DNA from: Vibrio tasmaniensis
GTDB lineage: Bacteria > Pseudomonadota > Gammaproteobacteria > Enterobacterales > Vibrionaceae
Direction of reading: 5' to 3'
Length of the DNA: 64,000 nt
Assembly: GCF_024347635.1 (NCBI RefSeq)
Contig: NZ_AP025510.1
Coordinates: 1,426,001 to 1,490,000, forward strand
The notes below the pieces were generated by a model, which saw only the letters and a list, made by a program, of their open reading frames with translations, searched no databases and had not been told where the DNA came from. Both the position numbers and the translations under genes were made by a program. Within the stretch, counting starts at the first letter, position 1. The number at the start of each line of letters is the position of its first letter. This document shows, piece by piece, positions 55,976 through 64,000 of the stretch.

Positions 55976-56223
55976 TTACCCTGCTGGGACTTATATCAAT
56001 AAATTATTTATGTAACATATACACTACATTTAAATGGGTTATTTTGTGATTTACATTGCACTTATTGGGTAGTTTCTTATTGATTTATAGCTCAATATCA
56101 CATTATTTGGAGCTAAAAGTTTGAAGTGCGTTGTATTACTAGTTGGTGAACGTGTGATTGTTAACTTACATTAGGTATTAAATATATAGCCTCCCACGTA
56201 AAAAAAAGTGAAGCCATTAAGAT

Positions 56224-56349
56224 ATGAAGTGTAAATGTAAAGAACAAAGAATTGTTAGAGTCCGTCGTAACATTTTTGACAGAATTATTGGTACTAAAGA
56301 AAAGTATAAATGTGCTAATTGCAATACAGCCTTCAAAATCAAAGGCTAA
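56224..56349 (+). CDS. 41-aa zinc-ribbon protein
   Basis: Short frame MKCKCKEQRIVRVRRNIFDR followed by IIGTKEKYKCANCNTAFKIKG. Two CxC/CxxC pairs (Cys3, Cys5, Cys30, Cys33) flank a basic stretch, the layout of a minimal zinc ribbon. There is no strong ribosome site, but the terminator at 56412 fits the end of a + transcript. The function is unknown; nucleic-acid binding is a reasonable guess from the fold and charge. Confidence 0.68.
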   Translation: MKCKCKEQRIVRVRRNIFDRIIGTKEKYKCANCNTAFKIKG

Positions 56350-56411
56350 GAATATCGAATTTTATATCTAAGGTATTTTTTTACACAATAAACTTGTCTA
56401 AAAAACGTCTT

Positions 56412-56436
56412 CAGGCATGTTGCCTGTTTATTTTTT
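56412..56436 (+). terminator. Terminator after the zinc-ribbon gene
   Basis: CAGGCA pairs with TGCCTG around TGT, followed by TTTATTTTTT. Confidence 0.75.
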
Positions 56437-56461
56437 ATATACACGTCATCATGAATATAGA

Positions 56462-56507
56462 ATAACAAAGCCCGAATATCCAAGAGTGGATATTCGGGCT
56501 TTGTTAT
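56462..56507 (-). terminator. Long-stem terminator of the glutaredoxin gene
   Basis: Perfect 20-bp arms: ATAACAAAGCCCGAATATCC (56462-56481) and its complement (56488-56507) around AAGAGT. It shares the AACAAAGCCCG arm with the orphan hairpin at 33851. Confidence 0.85.
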
Positions 56508-56533
56508 ATAGAAGTATTACTGGCTTAGATCGC

Positions 56534-56770
56534 TTAGGTACTCTTTGAGTTATACATCTTATCGAAGTTCTTTTGATTCCAGCCGACCATCACCTGGTCG
56601 CCGATTTTAAGCACGGGGATAGAGCGAGCACCCATCGCTTGCAACTCTTTACGGCCACGTTGCATCTTTGCATTCGTTAGGCGGTAAACAATTTTCTTTG
56701 AATCCAAATAGCGCTGTGCATCTTTACAGTGCGGGCATTTGTCTGCGACGTACAATACAACACGTTTCAT
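56534..56770 (-). CDS. Glutaredoxin-family protein
   Basis: Redox protein of 78 aa with the thioredoxin fold; the active site is CPHC at 13-16 in ADKCPHCKDAQRYLDSK, the cis-proline lies in ARSIPVLKIGDQVMVGW, and the shape resembles NrdH/GrxC-like single-domain glutaredoxins. It probably reduces disulfides with glutathione or a thioredoxin reductase; the partner is unknown. Confidence 0.88.
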   Translation of the reverse strand: MKRVVLYVADKCPHCKDAQRYLDSKKIVYRLTNAKMQRGRKELQAMGARSIPVLKIGDQVMVGWNQKNFDKMYNSKST

Positions 56771-56923
56771 TTTTACAATCTCTTTTTGAGTCTAGCACTT
56801 GGTGAATCTTGCTAAAGTGTAACGAATCCTAGGTGATTAGAAAAGTGTGATCAGTTACACTATGCGGCTCAATTTTCAAGACCACAACGTATTGTCGTGG
56901 TGTAACTTGTACGGTCTTTCAGC

Positions 56924-57421
56924 ATGCATCCTTCTTTACGCTATATCCAAGGCTACCCGAAGCACATACTCGACCCGGTAACTCAACTTGTTGAATCGGG
57001 GAAATTGGTGCCGTGGTTTGAAGCTCGCTACCCAAAGAATCATGAAATAAAAAGCGAGAAAGCCCTGTTTGACTATGCGATTGAGATTAAAAATCGTTAT
57101 ATGAAAAAAACACCACCGATCAGTAAAGTGATTTATGACGGCAAGATACACCTAATTAATAATGCATTAGGTCTGCACTCTTACGTGGCGAAGAATCACG
57201 GTGGAAAGATCAAATCGAAGAATGAGATTCGTATCGCCAGTGTTTTTAAAAATGCACCAGAACCTTTGCTGAGAATGCTGGTGGTACACGAACTGGCGCA
57301 CATCAAAGAGAAAGAGCACGACAAAGCCTTTTACCAACTATGCTGTCACATGGAACCGGAATACCATCAACTTGAGTTGGATGCCCGTTTATTCATGATG
57401 TATTTAGATTTAAAGAAGTAG
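56924..57421 (+). CDS. M48-type metallopeptidase (YgjP-like)
   Basis: Protein of 165 aa with the zinc motif HELAH (His122, Glu123, His126) in [21 protein letters not shown] and His132 as probable third ligand, the WLM/YgjP pattern. The N-terminal half ([37 protein letters not shown]) is Vibrio-typical. The rlmF start lies five bases after this stop codon, so the two are co-transcribed. The substrate is unknown. Confidence 0.88.
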   Translation: MHPSLRYIQGYPKHILDPVTQLVESGKLVPWFEARYPKNHEIKSEKALFDYAIEIKNRYMKKTPPISKVIYDGKIHLINNALGLHSYVAKNHGGKIKSKNEIRIASVFKNAPEPLLRMLVVHELAHIKEKEHDKAFYQLCCHMEPEYHQLELDARLFMMYLDLKK

Positions 57422-57425
57422 CCCA

Positions 57426-58775
57426 ATGAGCCAATCACAAAATAGAACGACGCTAAGCCTGTCGAAAAACAGTACCTCCGCGGCAAAAACAAAAGATAAC
57501 CAAGCTAACGAAGGTAACCGCAAGCAAGGTGATGTTAAGCCAAGCAGCGACAAGCGTATTTCTTCAAAGAACACATCAGATAAAAACCGAAAGAGTACGG
57601 CTTCAAAAGGCGCTGGTAACAACAAAGCAAAGCGACCTTTTGCAAAAGATAGCAAAGGTAAGCCGGGCGCGAATAAAGGGCCATCGAATAAGGCATCTTT
57701 CAATAAAACTGCATTTAACAAGAATGCAGCACAGAAAAGACGTTCGGCTGAGAAGCCTCAAGGTGGATTACACCCAAGAAACCAACACACAGGTCGCTAC
57801 GACTTTGAGTTATTGGTTGCTGCCTTGCCTGAGCTAAAAGAACATCTGATCAAGAACCCTGTGGGCGAAGACACCGTTAATTTCTCTGATCCACTGGCCG
57901 TTAAGTTACTTAACAAAGCTTTACTGGCGCACCACTATGGCGTTAAGCATTGGGATATTCCTGCTGGTTACTTGTGTCCGCCAATTCCTGGCCGTGCAGA
58001 CTACATTCACAGAGTGGCAGACATCCTTAATAGCGATGGCCAAGGTGAACCTTATAACCACGCGTCTGTGAAAGCATTAGATATCGGTGTGGGTGCAAAC
58101 TGTATCTACCCAATTATTGGTGCGACAGAGTATAAGTGGCGCTGCACGGGAACTGATGTCGATTCAGTATCTATCAAAACAGCAAACTTCATTGCTGAAA
58201 GTAACGCTAATCTAAAAGGTAAGATCCGAGCTCGTCTACAAGCGGATTCTGAATCTATCTTTAAGGGCGTGATTAAAGACAATGAACGTTACGATGTCAC
58301 TATTTGTAACCCTCCATTCCATAGTTCTCTAGAAGAGGCGGAAAAGGGATCACAACGCAAACTGGATAATCTAGCGGCAAACCGTGCAAAGAAAGCAGGG
58401 CAATCATTCAAGCCAGAAACGAATAAGAAGCCAGTTAAGTTAGATAAATCAACTACGCAAAATAAACCAATTAAGCAAGAGAAACCAACCTTAAATTTTG
58501 GTGGCCAAAAATCTGAACTTTGGTGTCCGGGTGGCGAAGCTGCTTTCATTATGAAAATGGCGAGAGAGAGCCAACTTTTTGCTACTCAAGTATTGTGGTT
58601 TACGACATTGATTTCTAAGAAAGACAACGTTGATATGATTCGTTCAGAATTGGGTAAGCTACGAGCTAAACAAGTAAAAGTGGTTGAGATGTCGCAAGGC
58701 CAGAAGGTGAGTCGCTTTATCGCATGGACCTTTATGGACGACGAGCAAAGACAAGAGTGGATCGCGCTAAAATAG
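57426..58775 (+). CDS. rlmF: 23S rRNA (adenine(1618)-N6)-methyltransferase with disordered extension
   Basis: SAM-dependent enzyme that methylates A1618 of 23S rRNA. The E. coli enzyme is 308 aa; this one is 449. The core starts at 113 ([16 protein letters not shown]), with SAM-binding [20 protein letters not shown], the N6-methyltransferase motif NPPF in [10 protein letters not shown], and the C-terminal [13 protein letters not shown]. Residues 1-112 are Lys/Asn/Ser/Gly-rich and probably disordered, and a second such insert ([20 protein letters not shown]) interrupts the core after NPPF. Activity is expected to be retained; the extensions may bind rRNA. Terminator follows. Confidence 0.95.
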   Translation: MSQSQNRTTLSLSKNSTSAAKTKDNQANEGNRKQGDVKPSSDKRISSKNTSDKNRKSTASKGAGNNKAKRPFAKDSKGKPGANKGPSNKASFNKTAFNKNAAQKRRSAEKPQGGLHPRNQHTGRYDFELLVAALPELKEHLIKNPVGEDTVNFSDPLAVKLLNKALLAHHYGVKHWDIPAGYLCPPIPGRADYIHRVADILNSDGQGEPYNHASVKALDIGVGANCIYPIIGATEYKWRCTGTDVDSVSIKTANFIAESNANLKGKIRARLQADSESIFKGVIKDNERYDVTICNPPFHSSLEEAEKGSQRKLDNLAANRAKKAGQSFKPETNKKPVKLDKSTTQNKPIKQEKPTLNFGGQKSELWCPGGEAAFIMKMARESQLFATQVLWFTTLISKKDNVDMIRSELGKLRAKQVKVVEMSQGQKVSRFIAWTFMDDEQRQEWIALK

Positions 58776-58813
58776 CGGCTGCACTGAGTTAAGACATTAA
58801 GTTGAAATTACGT

Positions 58814-58849
58814 ACGGGCTTGTTGTTAACGCAACAAGCCCGTTTTTTG
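58814..58849 (+). terminator. Terminator of rlmF
   Basis: ACGGGCTTGTTG pairs with CAACAAGCCCGT around TTAACG, followed by T6. Confidence 0.9.
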
Positions 58850-58864
58850 TGCTTTTCATATTCG

Positions 58865-59614
58865 CTAAGCTGAAAGCAATTCATCTAATTTGCTCTGATA
58901 TTTCTTTGCTAGTGCACTATTTCCTGCTTTTCTTTCGAGTTCAATTAAAATTTGAAGTGATGGAATTTGGTAGCCATAACGCTGGTGGAATTTGAATAAG
59001 CGAAGCCTAGCGTCGTTGTAATCGGCGTTACTCACTTCAATTTTTGATAGCTGTAGTATTGATTTTGCGCGATTCGGGTCGTGGTCAATCGCTCGTGTGA
59101 AGTAGTATTTTGCTTGGTCGGTATTACCAGCTTTAAACGCGCAAAAAGCCGCATTCTCATAACTGGCAGATACTAGATAATAATAGGGTTGGTCAATTGC
59201 GCGGTTGAAGTATATATCAGCTTGCTCGTATTCGCCTTGTTTACACAAGAACGTACCGTAGTTATTCAATACATTGCCGTTTCTTGAATCGAGACTGAGT
59301 GCTTTGCGGTAAGTGGTTCTTGCTTCATCTACTTCGCCAACTTGCTCGTAGTAATGTGCCATCGAAAGTTGGGCGCGGTAATAACTAGGAGCGTGTTTGA
59401 TAGCGAGCTCTAGATTTTCACGTGCTTTGACCATATTACCTTGTCCCATGTAGCCCAAACCCAATTCAATACGTGATTGAGACATCGCAATTGGGTCACT
59501 TTCCATTTTTGGTGGCCCTTCGGTTACAGAAACACAACCTACCAGAGAAACAGAGGCGAGTAGCGTGAGATGAGATATCAGGGTGGATTTTGGTAATAGC
59601 GACTTGTTAGGCAT
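58865..59614 (-). CDS. pilW: PilW/PilF-type lipoprotein of type IV pilus biogenesis
   Basis: Outer-membrane lipoprotein of 249 aa with a lipobox (LASVSLVGC, Cys27) and about five TPR repeats (LGLGYMGQGNMVKARENLEL, AQLSMAHYYEQVGEVDEART, VLNNYGTFLCKQGEYEQADI, SYENAAFCAFKAGNTDQAKY, FKFHQRYGYQIPSLQILIEL). PilW helps secretin multimer assembly of the type IV pilus. The blocks NYGTFLCKQGEY and SYENAAFCAFKAG are the family hallmarks. No other pilus gene is in this window; V. cholerae has its pilW elsewhere, so this may be a paralogue. Confidence 0.88.
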   Translation of the reverse strand: MPNKSLLPKSTLISHLTLLASVSLVGCVSVTEGPPKMESDPIAMSQSRIELGLGYMGQGNMVKARENLELAIKHAPSYYRAQLSMAHYYEQVGEVDEARTTYRKALSLDSRNGNVLNNYGTFLCKQGEYEQADIYFNRAIDQPYYYLVSASYENAAFCAFKAGNTDQAKYYFTRAIDHDPNRAKSILQLSKIEVSNADYNDARLRLFKFHQRYGYQIPSLQILIELERKAGNSALAKKYQSKLDELLSA

Positions 59615-59701
59615 GTGCAGCTCCTTTTGAACACAAACCTATGATATGAAATTGAACACACTTAAGTGTTAGAGCGATTATGGAATGCGACCCAAACATC
59701 A

Positions 59702-59756
59702 TAAAAAAACCGTGTCCAATTTGGCGTTTTATCAACAACCTATGGAACACGGCTTT
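59702..59756 (-). terminator. Possible terminator of metA
   Basis: On the minus strand CCGTGTTCC and GGACACGG (one bulge) close a long loop and are followed by T7. It is weaker than the others here. Confidence 0.5.
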
Positions 59757-59783
59757 ATGTGTTTGTGAATCGGAAGAAAGAAC

Positions 59784-60725
59784 TTAATCGTCTTTGGTAA
59801 AGTTGTCTTCGCTGAAATGATCCAGATCGTAAGGTGTTTGTTGGTAAACGCAGTAGTTTAACCAGTTAGAGAACAACAAGTGTCCATGACTACGCCAGCT
59901 TGCAACAGGCTTGTTGTCTGGATTGTTGTTCGGGTAGTAGTTGATTGGTATCACTGGCTCCATGCCTTCACCTAAATCACGAATGTATTCGTTGTGAAGT
60001 GTATGCGAGTCGTATTCCGGGTGACCCGTTACAAACACGTTTCGCTTATCTTTGGTCGCTGCTAGGTATACGCCCGCCACATCAGAAGTCGCAAGAACAT
60101 CAAGGTCAGTATGCTCGGCTAAGTATTCCTGAGAGAAATCAGCATAGCGAGAGTGCGGTGCCAAGAAGGTATCGTCGAAGCCACGTAAAATTGGGTGGTA
60201 CGGGTTATGTATCTCGTGGTTGTAAACCCCAGAAAGCTTATCTTTACGAGTTCGTTTTGGTAAATCATACAAGAGCTTTAAGCCAGCTTGAGCTGCCCAA
60301 CACACATACAAGGTTGAGGTCACATGCTTGTTTGCCCATTCCATGATGGTTTTTAGATGATCCCAGTAGATAACATCTTCAAATTGAACCAAGCCAAGTG
60401 GCGCGCCAGTGATGATCAATCCATCAAAGTTTCTCCCTTTGACCATTTCAAATTGGCGATAGAAGTTATCAAGGTGTTCTGTTGGTGTATTTTTGCTTGG
60501 ACGGTCATCAATACGCAGCAGCTCTACATCGACTTGCAATGGGCTGTTCGATAGTAGGCGTAAGAATTGAGTTTCAGTTTCAATCTTCTTCGGCATCAGG
60601 TTGAGGATCAAGACTCGAAGTGGACGAATTTCCTGTGTCGATGCTCTTGATAACGGCATAATAAAGATGTTTTCTTCACGAAGAACATCAGATGCTGGCA
60701 ATTGGTCTGGAATGCGAATAGGCAA
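59784..60725 (-). CDS. metA: Homoserine O-succinyltransferase
   Basis: First step of methionine synthesis: succinylates homoserine with succinyl-CoA. The product is 313 aa if translation starts at TTG 60725 ([10 protein letters not shown]...), which is placed right behind AGGGAG and matches the E. coli N terminus; the open frame reaches 60764 but there it overlaps the MetJ operator. Catalytic Cys142 is in [12 protein letters not shown], and the His-Glu pair in [12 protein letters not shown] follows; both match E. coli Met[14 protein letters not shown] and [12 protein letters not shown] are hallmarks. MetJ boxes lie just upstream. Confidence 0.96.
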   Translation of the reverse strand: MPIRIPDQLPASDVLREENIFIMPLSRASTQEIRPLRVLILNLMPKKIETETQFLRLLSNSPLQVDVELLRIDDRPSKNTPTEHLDNFYRQFEMVKGRNFDGLIITGAPLGLVQFEDVIYWDHLKTIMEWANKHVTSTLYVCWAAQAGLKLLYDLPKRTRKDKLSGVYNHEIHNPYHPILRGFDDTFLAPHSRYADFSQEYLAEHTDLDVLATSDVAGVYLAATKDKRNVFVTGHPEYDSHTLHNEYIRDLGEGMEPVIPINYYPNNNPDNKPVASWRSHGHLLFSNWLNYCVYQQTPYDLDHFSEDNFTKDD

Positions 60726-60750
60726 AGCTTTCTCCCTAAGCTGGATATGT

Positions 60751-60766
60751 AGACGTCTATACATCT
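60751..60766 (-). promoter_or_regulatory. Tandem MetJ boxes upstream of metA
   Basis: A perfect met box AGACGTCT (60751-60758) is followed directly by ATACATCT (60759-60766), the tandem eight-base layout bound by MetJ. Confidence 0.88.
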
Positions 60767-61000
60767 AAATCTATAGTAGTTTGATACGCTTGTCGATATA
60801 CAAAATGGATAGTTGTAAATTATTTGTGTTTTCTATCAGAAGTCATCCACCGACATCGAGGGCAGTCTCACTGTATCCAGTGATTACGTGAGTTGAGTGT
60901 AAGGACTCGGTATTCGGATGTTGAGCAAAGGCAGTTATCAGAGAAACTCGTTACTATTTAAGATAAACTCATGTTTTCGAATTAGCCTGTAAAGTGACAG

Positions 61001-61369
61001 ATGAAGTTAATACTCATTCGAGGGTTGCCGGGTTCTGGCAAGTCAACAAAAGCAAAAACCTACGATGCATTGCATGTCGAAGCGGATATGTATTACGTGA
61101 ATGAGCAGGGTGACTATTGTTTTGACCCAAGGCAGTTGCAGCAAGCGCATGAGTGGTGTCAGAACACTACAGAAGACGGCTTGAAGCAAGGGTTGGATGT
61201 TGTAGTGTCGAATACCTTTATTAAGCAGTGGGAAATGAAGGCTTATCGTCAACTCGCACTCAAATACAAAACGGATTTGGTTATAGAAGTGTGCCGAGAA
61301 CAATATGGCAGTATTCACGACATTGAACCGTCTGTGATTAAGCGCATGGCAAAAGATTGGCAAGAATAG
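61001..61369 (+). CDS. P-loop AAA-type kinase-like protein
   Basis: Protein of 122 aa with a Walker A motif at residue 8 (GLPGSGKSTKAK) and a probable base-binding Asp in VEADMYYVN. The rest (LQQAHEWCQNTTEDGLKQGL, DVVVSNTFIKQWEMKAY) resembles small kinases and N4BP2-like ATPases that recognise nucleotides. Substrate unknown. It probably lies in its own transcript; the DUF3859 gene starts 78 bases further. Confidence 0.85.
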   Translation: MKLILIRGLPGSGKSTKAKTYDALHVEADMYYVNEQGDYCFDPRQLQQAHEWCQNTTEDGLKQGLDVVVSNTFIKQWEMKAYRQLALKYKTDLVIEVCREQYGSIHDIEPSVIKRMAKDWQE

Positions 61370-61447
61370 CATCGTTCTTCCTCTGCTTGCGTGGCTGAAT
61401 GGCAAATAGAATTAAATTAATAGAATAACTCCAAGGTAAAGATTGAA

Positions 61448-61870
61448 ATGGCAAAGCGCTCAGTTGTGGTCGACATGACTTCTTATGGTATCTATTCCAC
61501 GTGGGATTCCAAATCTAAAGACCTTCCAAAAATCCAAGAGTTCACCACCACCGTTGATGCTGAAATCGATGTGGAGTTTGGCTATATCTTGAATATCAAG
61601 AAAGCCAAAGGTGAAAAGATCCGCTACTGCATCTATCACCCGAATATCACTACAGACAAGGGCGAAATGCTCGAACCGTTCGATGGTGAAGAGCATGTCG
61701 GTAACAACGACTGGGATTTCTACTTAGGTGACACCATCTGGGCGCCAGTCTCGAACAAGTTAGGTAAGTGGCGCATGACCGTGGAGCTAAAAGGCAACAT
61801 CATTGCCGATAAGACATTCGACCTTGTTGCAAAAGACGAAGGCCAATTCTGGAAGCGTAGGGGTTTTTAG
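61448..61870 (+). CDS. DUF3859 protein
   Basis: Protein of 140 aa, no signal peptide; predicted beta sandwich. The N-terminal MAKRSVVVDMTSYGIYSTWD, YILNIKKAKGEKIRYCIYHP, DWDFYLGDTIWAPVSNKLGK and WRMTVELKGNIIADKTFDL are the DUF3859 pattern. Function unknown. It shares a terminator with the M20 peptidase gene coming from the right. Confidence 0.9.
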   Translation: MAKRSVVVDMTSYGIYSTWDSKSKDLPKIQEFTTTVDAEIDVEFGYILNIKKAKGEKIRYCIYHPNITTDKGEMLEPFDGEEHVGNNDWDFYLGDTIWAPVSNKLGKWRMTVELKGNIIADKTFDLVAKDEGQFWKRRGF

Positions 61871-61916
61871 ACGAAATTTCTGGTAGACGTTAGCTTTAGG
61901 CTAAACGCAGACAACA

Positions 61917-61957
61917 AAAAAGCCGAGTCACACGTCGTATGTGGGCTCGGCTTTTTT
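61917..61957. terminator. Bidirectional terminator between DUF3859 and the M20 peptidase
   Basis: AAAAAGCCGAG pairs with CTCGGCTTTTT, with CACAC/GTG inner pairing and T/A runs on both sides. Confidence 0.88.
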
Positions 61958-61999
61958 CATAGTGCTAGATAGAAGTGACTACCTAACTAATGGGTTAGA

Positions 62000-63106
62000 T
62001 TATTGTGTTACGTAAGCTACAACAAACTCAGTGATAGCGACCATATCTTTCACTGCAATGTACTCTTCAGTGGTGTGAACTTTCGCCATACCAGTAGAAA
62101 GGTTAACCGTTGTTAGACCTTTCGCGTTGAAGTTGTTCGCATCGCTACCGCCGCCAGTGCGTTTAGTATTTGCGGTTACGCCAAGCTTCTCAAACGCTGA
62201 TTTGATAGAAAGAATATGCGGGTGATCGTCTGCAATCACGAATGCATCGTAAGCACGAGTAGATTCGATTTCTACTTCAGCGCCGAACTGTTTTGCACTC
62301 TCTTGGAATGTCGAGATCATGTGCTCAACTTGAGCCGTTAGCTTTTCGCCGTTTAGAGAACGCGCTTCAGCCACGACTTTAAGCTCTGGCATTACGATGT
62401 TTGTCGCTTGACCGCCTTCAACAATACCGACGTTTGCCGTAGTTTCTTCATCGATACGAAGTAGGTTCATCTTAGTGATAGCGTCTGCAGCAACTTGAAT
62501 TGCACTGATGCCTTCTTCTGGCGCTAAACCAGCGTGAGCAGGGCGGCCTTTGATTTTAGCAACAATCTTTTGCTGACCTGGAGCTGCGTTTACGATGGTG
62601 CCAATTGGGCCGCCTGTATCAAGTACGATAGCGTGCTCAGATTGAATGTAAGACATATCGAAGTTCAAAGAGCCGAACAGACCACCTTCTTCGAAGACAG
62701 TAAACGCAATCTCGATAGTTTTGTGTTCTTTGCCTTCAGCTTTGATGCAACGAACCGCTTCCATGATAGCTGCGATACCTGATTTATCGTCGCCACCTAG
62801 AATCGTGTTGCCTTTTGAACGGATGATGCCGTCTTCGATGATTGGCTCAATACCGATGCCTGGCGTTACTGTGTCCATGTGGCAACTGAACACTGTGCTT
62901 CCTGGAAGAGTGCCATCTAGACGAGCGTAGATGTTGAAACCGTTAGACACTTCTTCAGGGACAGCCAGTTTGTGAACTTCAAAGCCTAGTTCACCAAGTT
63001 GTTCAGCCAAAGCTTCAGCAATCGCTTTTTCGTTACGAGATTCACTATCAATTTTCACTAGATCGCAGAAATGTTCTACAAGACGTTGTTCATTAATTTG
63101 GGTCAT
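62000..63106 (-). CDS. M20/M25/M40-family metallopeptidase (peptidase T-like)
   Basis: Zinc aminopeptidase-like enzyme of 368 aa. The zinc ligands are visible in FSCHMDTVTPG (His, Asp), KGNTILGGDDKSGIAAIMEA (Asp), VFEEGGLFGS (catalytic Glu) and the C-terminal GGGSDANNFNAKGLTTVNLS with TGMAKVHTTEEY. The dimerisation domain (about 180-280) is present. This is the peptidase-T-like group of M20 rather than PepT or DapE proper. A short peptide substrate is expected. Confidence 0.9.
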   Translation of the reverse strand: MTQINEQRLVEHFCDLVKIDSESRNEKAIAEALAEQLGELGFEVHKLAVPEEVSNGFNIYARLDGTLPGSTVFSCHMDTVTPGIGIEPIIEDGIIRSKGNTILGGDDKSGIAAIMEAVRCIKAEGKEHKTIEIAFTVFEEGGLFGSLNFDMSYIQSEHAIVLDTGGPIGTIVNAAPGQQKIVAKIKGRPAHAGLAPEEGISAIQVAADAITKMNLLRIDEETTANVGIVEGGQATNIVMPELKVVAEARSLNGEKLTAQVEHMISTFQESAKQFGAEVEIESTRAYDAFVIADDHPHILSIKSAFEKLGVTANTKRTGGGSDANNFNAKGLTTVNLSTGMAKVHTTEEYIAVKDMVAITEFVVAYVTQ

Positions 63107-63280
63107 TGTTAATTCTCATTTTGCTCCGCTGTTTCTAAAGAAGTGACGGAGGCTGGAACAGGAAAATCACTATAACGCCTTTTTACAGAATCATTGTCTG
63201 AGTTAAATCAAGAAAATTATCTGATTATTCTAATTTATGAGAAAAATACTACTCGGATCGACCCGTGTTCAGGATTTTAA

Positions 63281-63564
63281 TCTACATATGTGTCGGTTGC
63301 CTTAAAGGTTGCTAAGCGTATAGGGAGAGTGCTATCAATAAACGATGTGTTGGCAGGATGGGGTGGGGAAGAGTTCGTTTTACTGCTTGCTGGTACTCAA
63401 GATCCAGACGAACAATTGAAATGATAAGGCAAACAATCGCTGATCAAACGATAGAAACATATTCAGGTCCGTTAGCGTCGGCCACACCAATTGGTGCGAA
63501 CATTCATTTAACGTATCAAGAGTTAAATAGTAGTACCTACAAACAGCATTTGAAATCAGCTTAG
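63281..63564 (+). pseudogene. Decayed GGDEF gene fragment
   Basis: The frame from 63290 reads VALKVAKRIGRVLSINDVLA followed by GWGGEEFVLLLAGTQDPDE, a piece of a GGDEF domain, and stops at 63424. The C-terminal half (RRTIEMIRQTIADQTIETYS, ending SIGA-like SATPIGANIHLTYQELNSST) is in another frame, so there is a frameshift near 63410. The N-terminal portion is missing. It is a relic of a diguanylate cyclase gene, not related to the intact one at 52031 by obvious neighbourhood. A long hairpin follows. Confidence 0.85.
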
Positions 63565-63587
63565 TACGCAATACAGCTTAAATGAAC

Positions 63588-63631
63588 CTAAGCGAATAGG
63601 AGTGTTATCAACTCCTATTCGCTTAGTTTTT
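63588..63631 (+). terminator. Long-stem terminator after the GGDEF remnant
   Basis: 16-bp perfect arms CTAAGCGAATAGGAGT (63588-63603) and ACTCCTATTCGCTTAG (63611-63626) around GTTATCA, followed by T5; it presumably served the now broken gene. Confidence 0.85.
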
Positions 63632-63650
63632 ATGTTATTTGTTAAGAGTC

Positions 63651-63836
63651 TTACTTAGCGATACCTTCTAACATTTCAACCAGTTCGCCTTCTGTGGCTG
63701 GTTCGCGAGCGAGCTCAATGACTGCTGAAGCGCCACCTTTTAACATATAAGCTTGAGTTCCACAGTGGTCATAATGGAACCACTTACCATCGACACACAC
63801 ATCGGTATAACATCTTGGGTCTTGTTTGAGTTCCAT
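63651..63836 (-). CDS. Conserved 61-aa protein
   Basis: Small acidic protein MELKQDPRCYTDVCVDGKWF followed by HYDHCGTQAYMLKGGASAVI and a C-terminal helix. A good ribosome site AAGGAAATT precedes the ATG. Three cysteines and two histidines in the first 30 residues (CYTDVC, HYDHC) could bind metal. I do not recognise the family; it is probably conserved in Vibrio. Sequence to the right of it (63837-64000) holds no gene I can identify. Confidence 0.72.
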   Translation of the reverse strand: MELKQDPRCYTDVCVDGKWFHYDHCGTQAYMLKGGASAVIELAREPATEGELVEMLEGIAK

Positions 63837-64000
63837 AGTAATTTCCTTATTAACATTTGCCTAACGTTTTTGATGCTAGTTGGTCACAACTCGGTGCGGT
63901 TTGATCTAAATCAATTTAATATGTAATTGATGATTTGATTAGTAAATAGGAGATGTGTGTCTTGAACTGTCGAAGCCGATAAAGAGGCCACTTCTGGCGA

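Noticed and set aside
63358..63564. 68-aa protein starting MGWGRVRF
   Set aside because: Its first part is an out-of-frame reading of the GGEEF region; it is half of a broken GGDEF gene.

Overview
The window looks like chromosome 1 of a Vibrio, most likely from the Splendidus clade or a close relative. The strongest markers are a cqsS/cqsA pair (CAI-1-type quorum sensing), a relV small alarmone synthetase, DUF1826, DUF2058, DUF1415 and VC0807-family genes. The run ihfA-relV-tpm-purT-cdd-lrgA/lrgB-sbcB-tcyP-cobTSU-btuCD also matches, from memory, the order near VC1222-VC1246 of V. cholerae. There is no rRNA, tRNA, CRISPR array, insertion sequence or prophage that I can see. The DNA is compact core genome with strong hairpin terminators between most transcription units.

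Layout. 1-2.6 kb: a Na+/alanine-glycine symporter (cut by the left edge) with a structured leader, then HU with a 47-aa partner gene. 2.9-9.8 kb: a VC0807-family membrane protein, a Zur-controlled DUF1826 gene under a perfect 22-bp palindrome, a VOC protein with a YafY-type regulator, a chemoreceptor, an ACT protein and a LysR gene. 10-16 kb: a degenerate MBL-fold protein, a TauD-like dioxygenase, then cqsS and cqsA facing each other across a shared terminator. 16-20 kb: DUF1090, an XRE-type regulator, a 750-bp AT-rich gap, ihfA, and relV, which carries a signal-peptide-like N terminus. 20-26 kb: tpm, purT (PurR box), cdd (CRP site), lrgA/lrgB, sbcB. 26-34 kb: a sterol-desaturase-like enzyme with DUF2804 and a divergent AraC regulator, DUF2058, YdcF, tcyP and a Rossmann-fold protein.

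34-44 kb is a cobalamin region: cobT-cobS-cobU-cobC for nucleotide-loop assembly, and btuC-btuD for B12 uptake, with pepF and astE between them. 44-51 kb: a secreted chitin-active AA10 LPMO with a 13-bp inverted repeat in its leader, a MocR regulator, then cydA-cydB-cydX (cytochrome bd oxidase, including the 33-aa CydX) and an AaaT-like acetyltransferase. 51-64 kb: a MazG-like protein, a GAF-GGDEF diguanylate cyclase, DUF1415, a YnfM-like MFS exporter with divergent LysR, a 41-aa zinc ribbon, a glutaredoxin, a YgjP-like metalloprotease, RlmF with a long disordered extension, PilW, metA (TTG start, MetJ boxes), a P-loop kinase, DUF3859, an M20 peptidase, a decayed GGDEF gene and a 61-aa conserved protein.

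I find no obvious new multi-gene defence or mobile system. The points most worth following are the Phe at the ligand-tail position of CqsS, the exported-looking RelV, the unexplained structured leader of the symporter, the LPMO leader hairpin, the missing metal ligands of the MBL protein, several genes too small for normal gene calling, and ihfA without its usual pheST neighbours.
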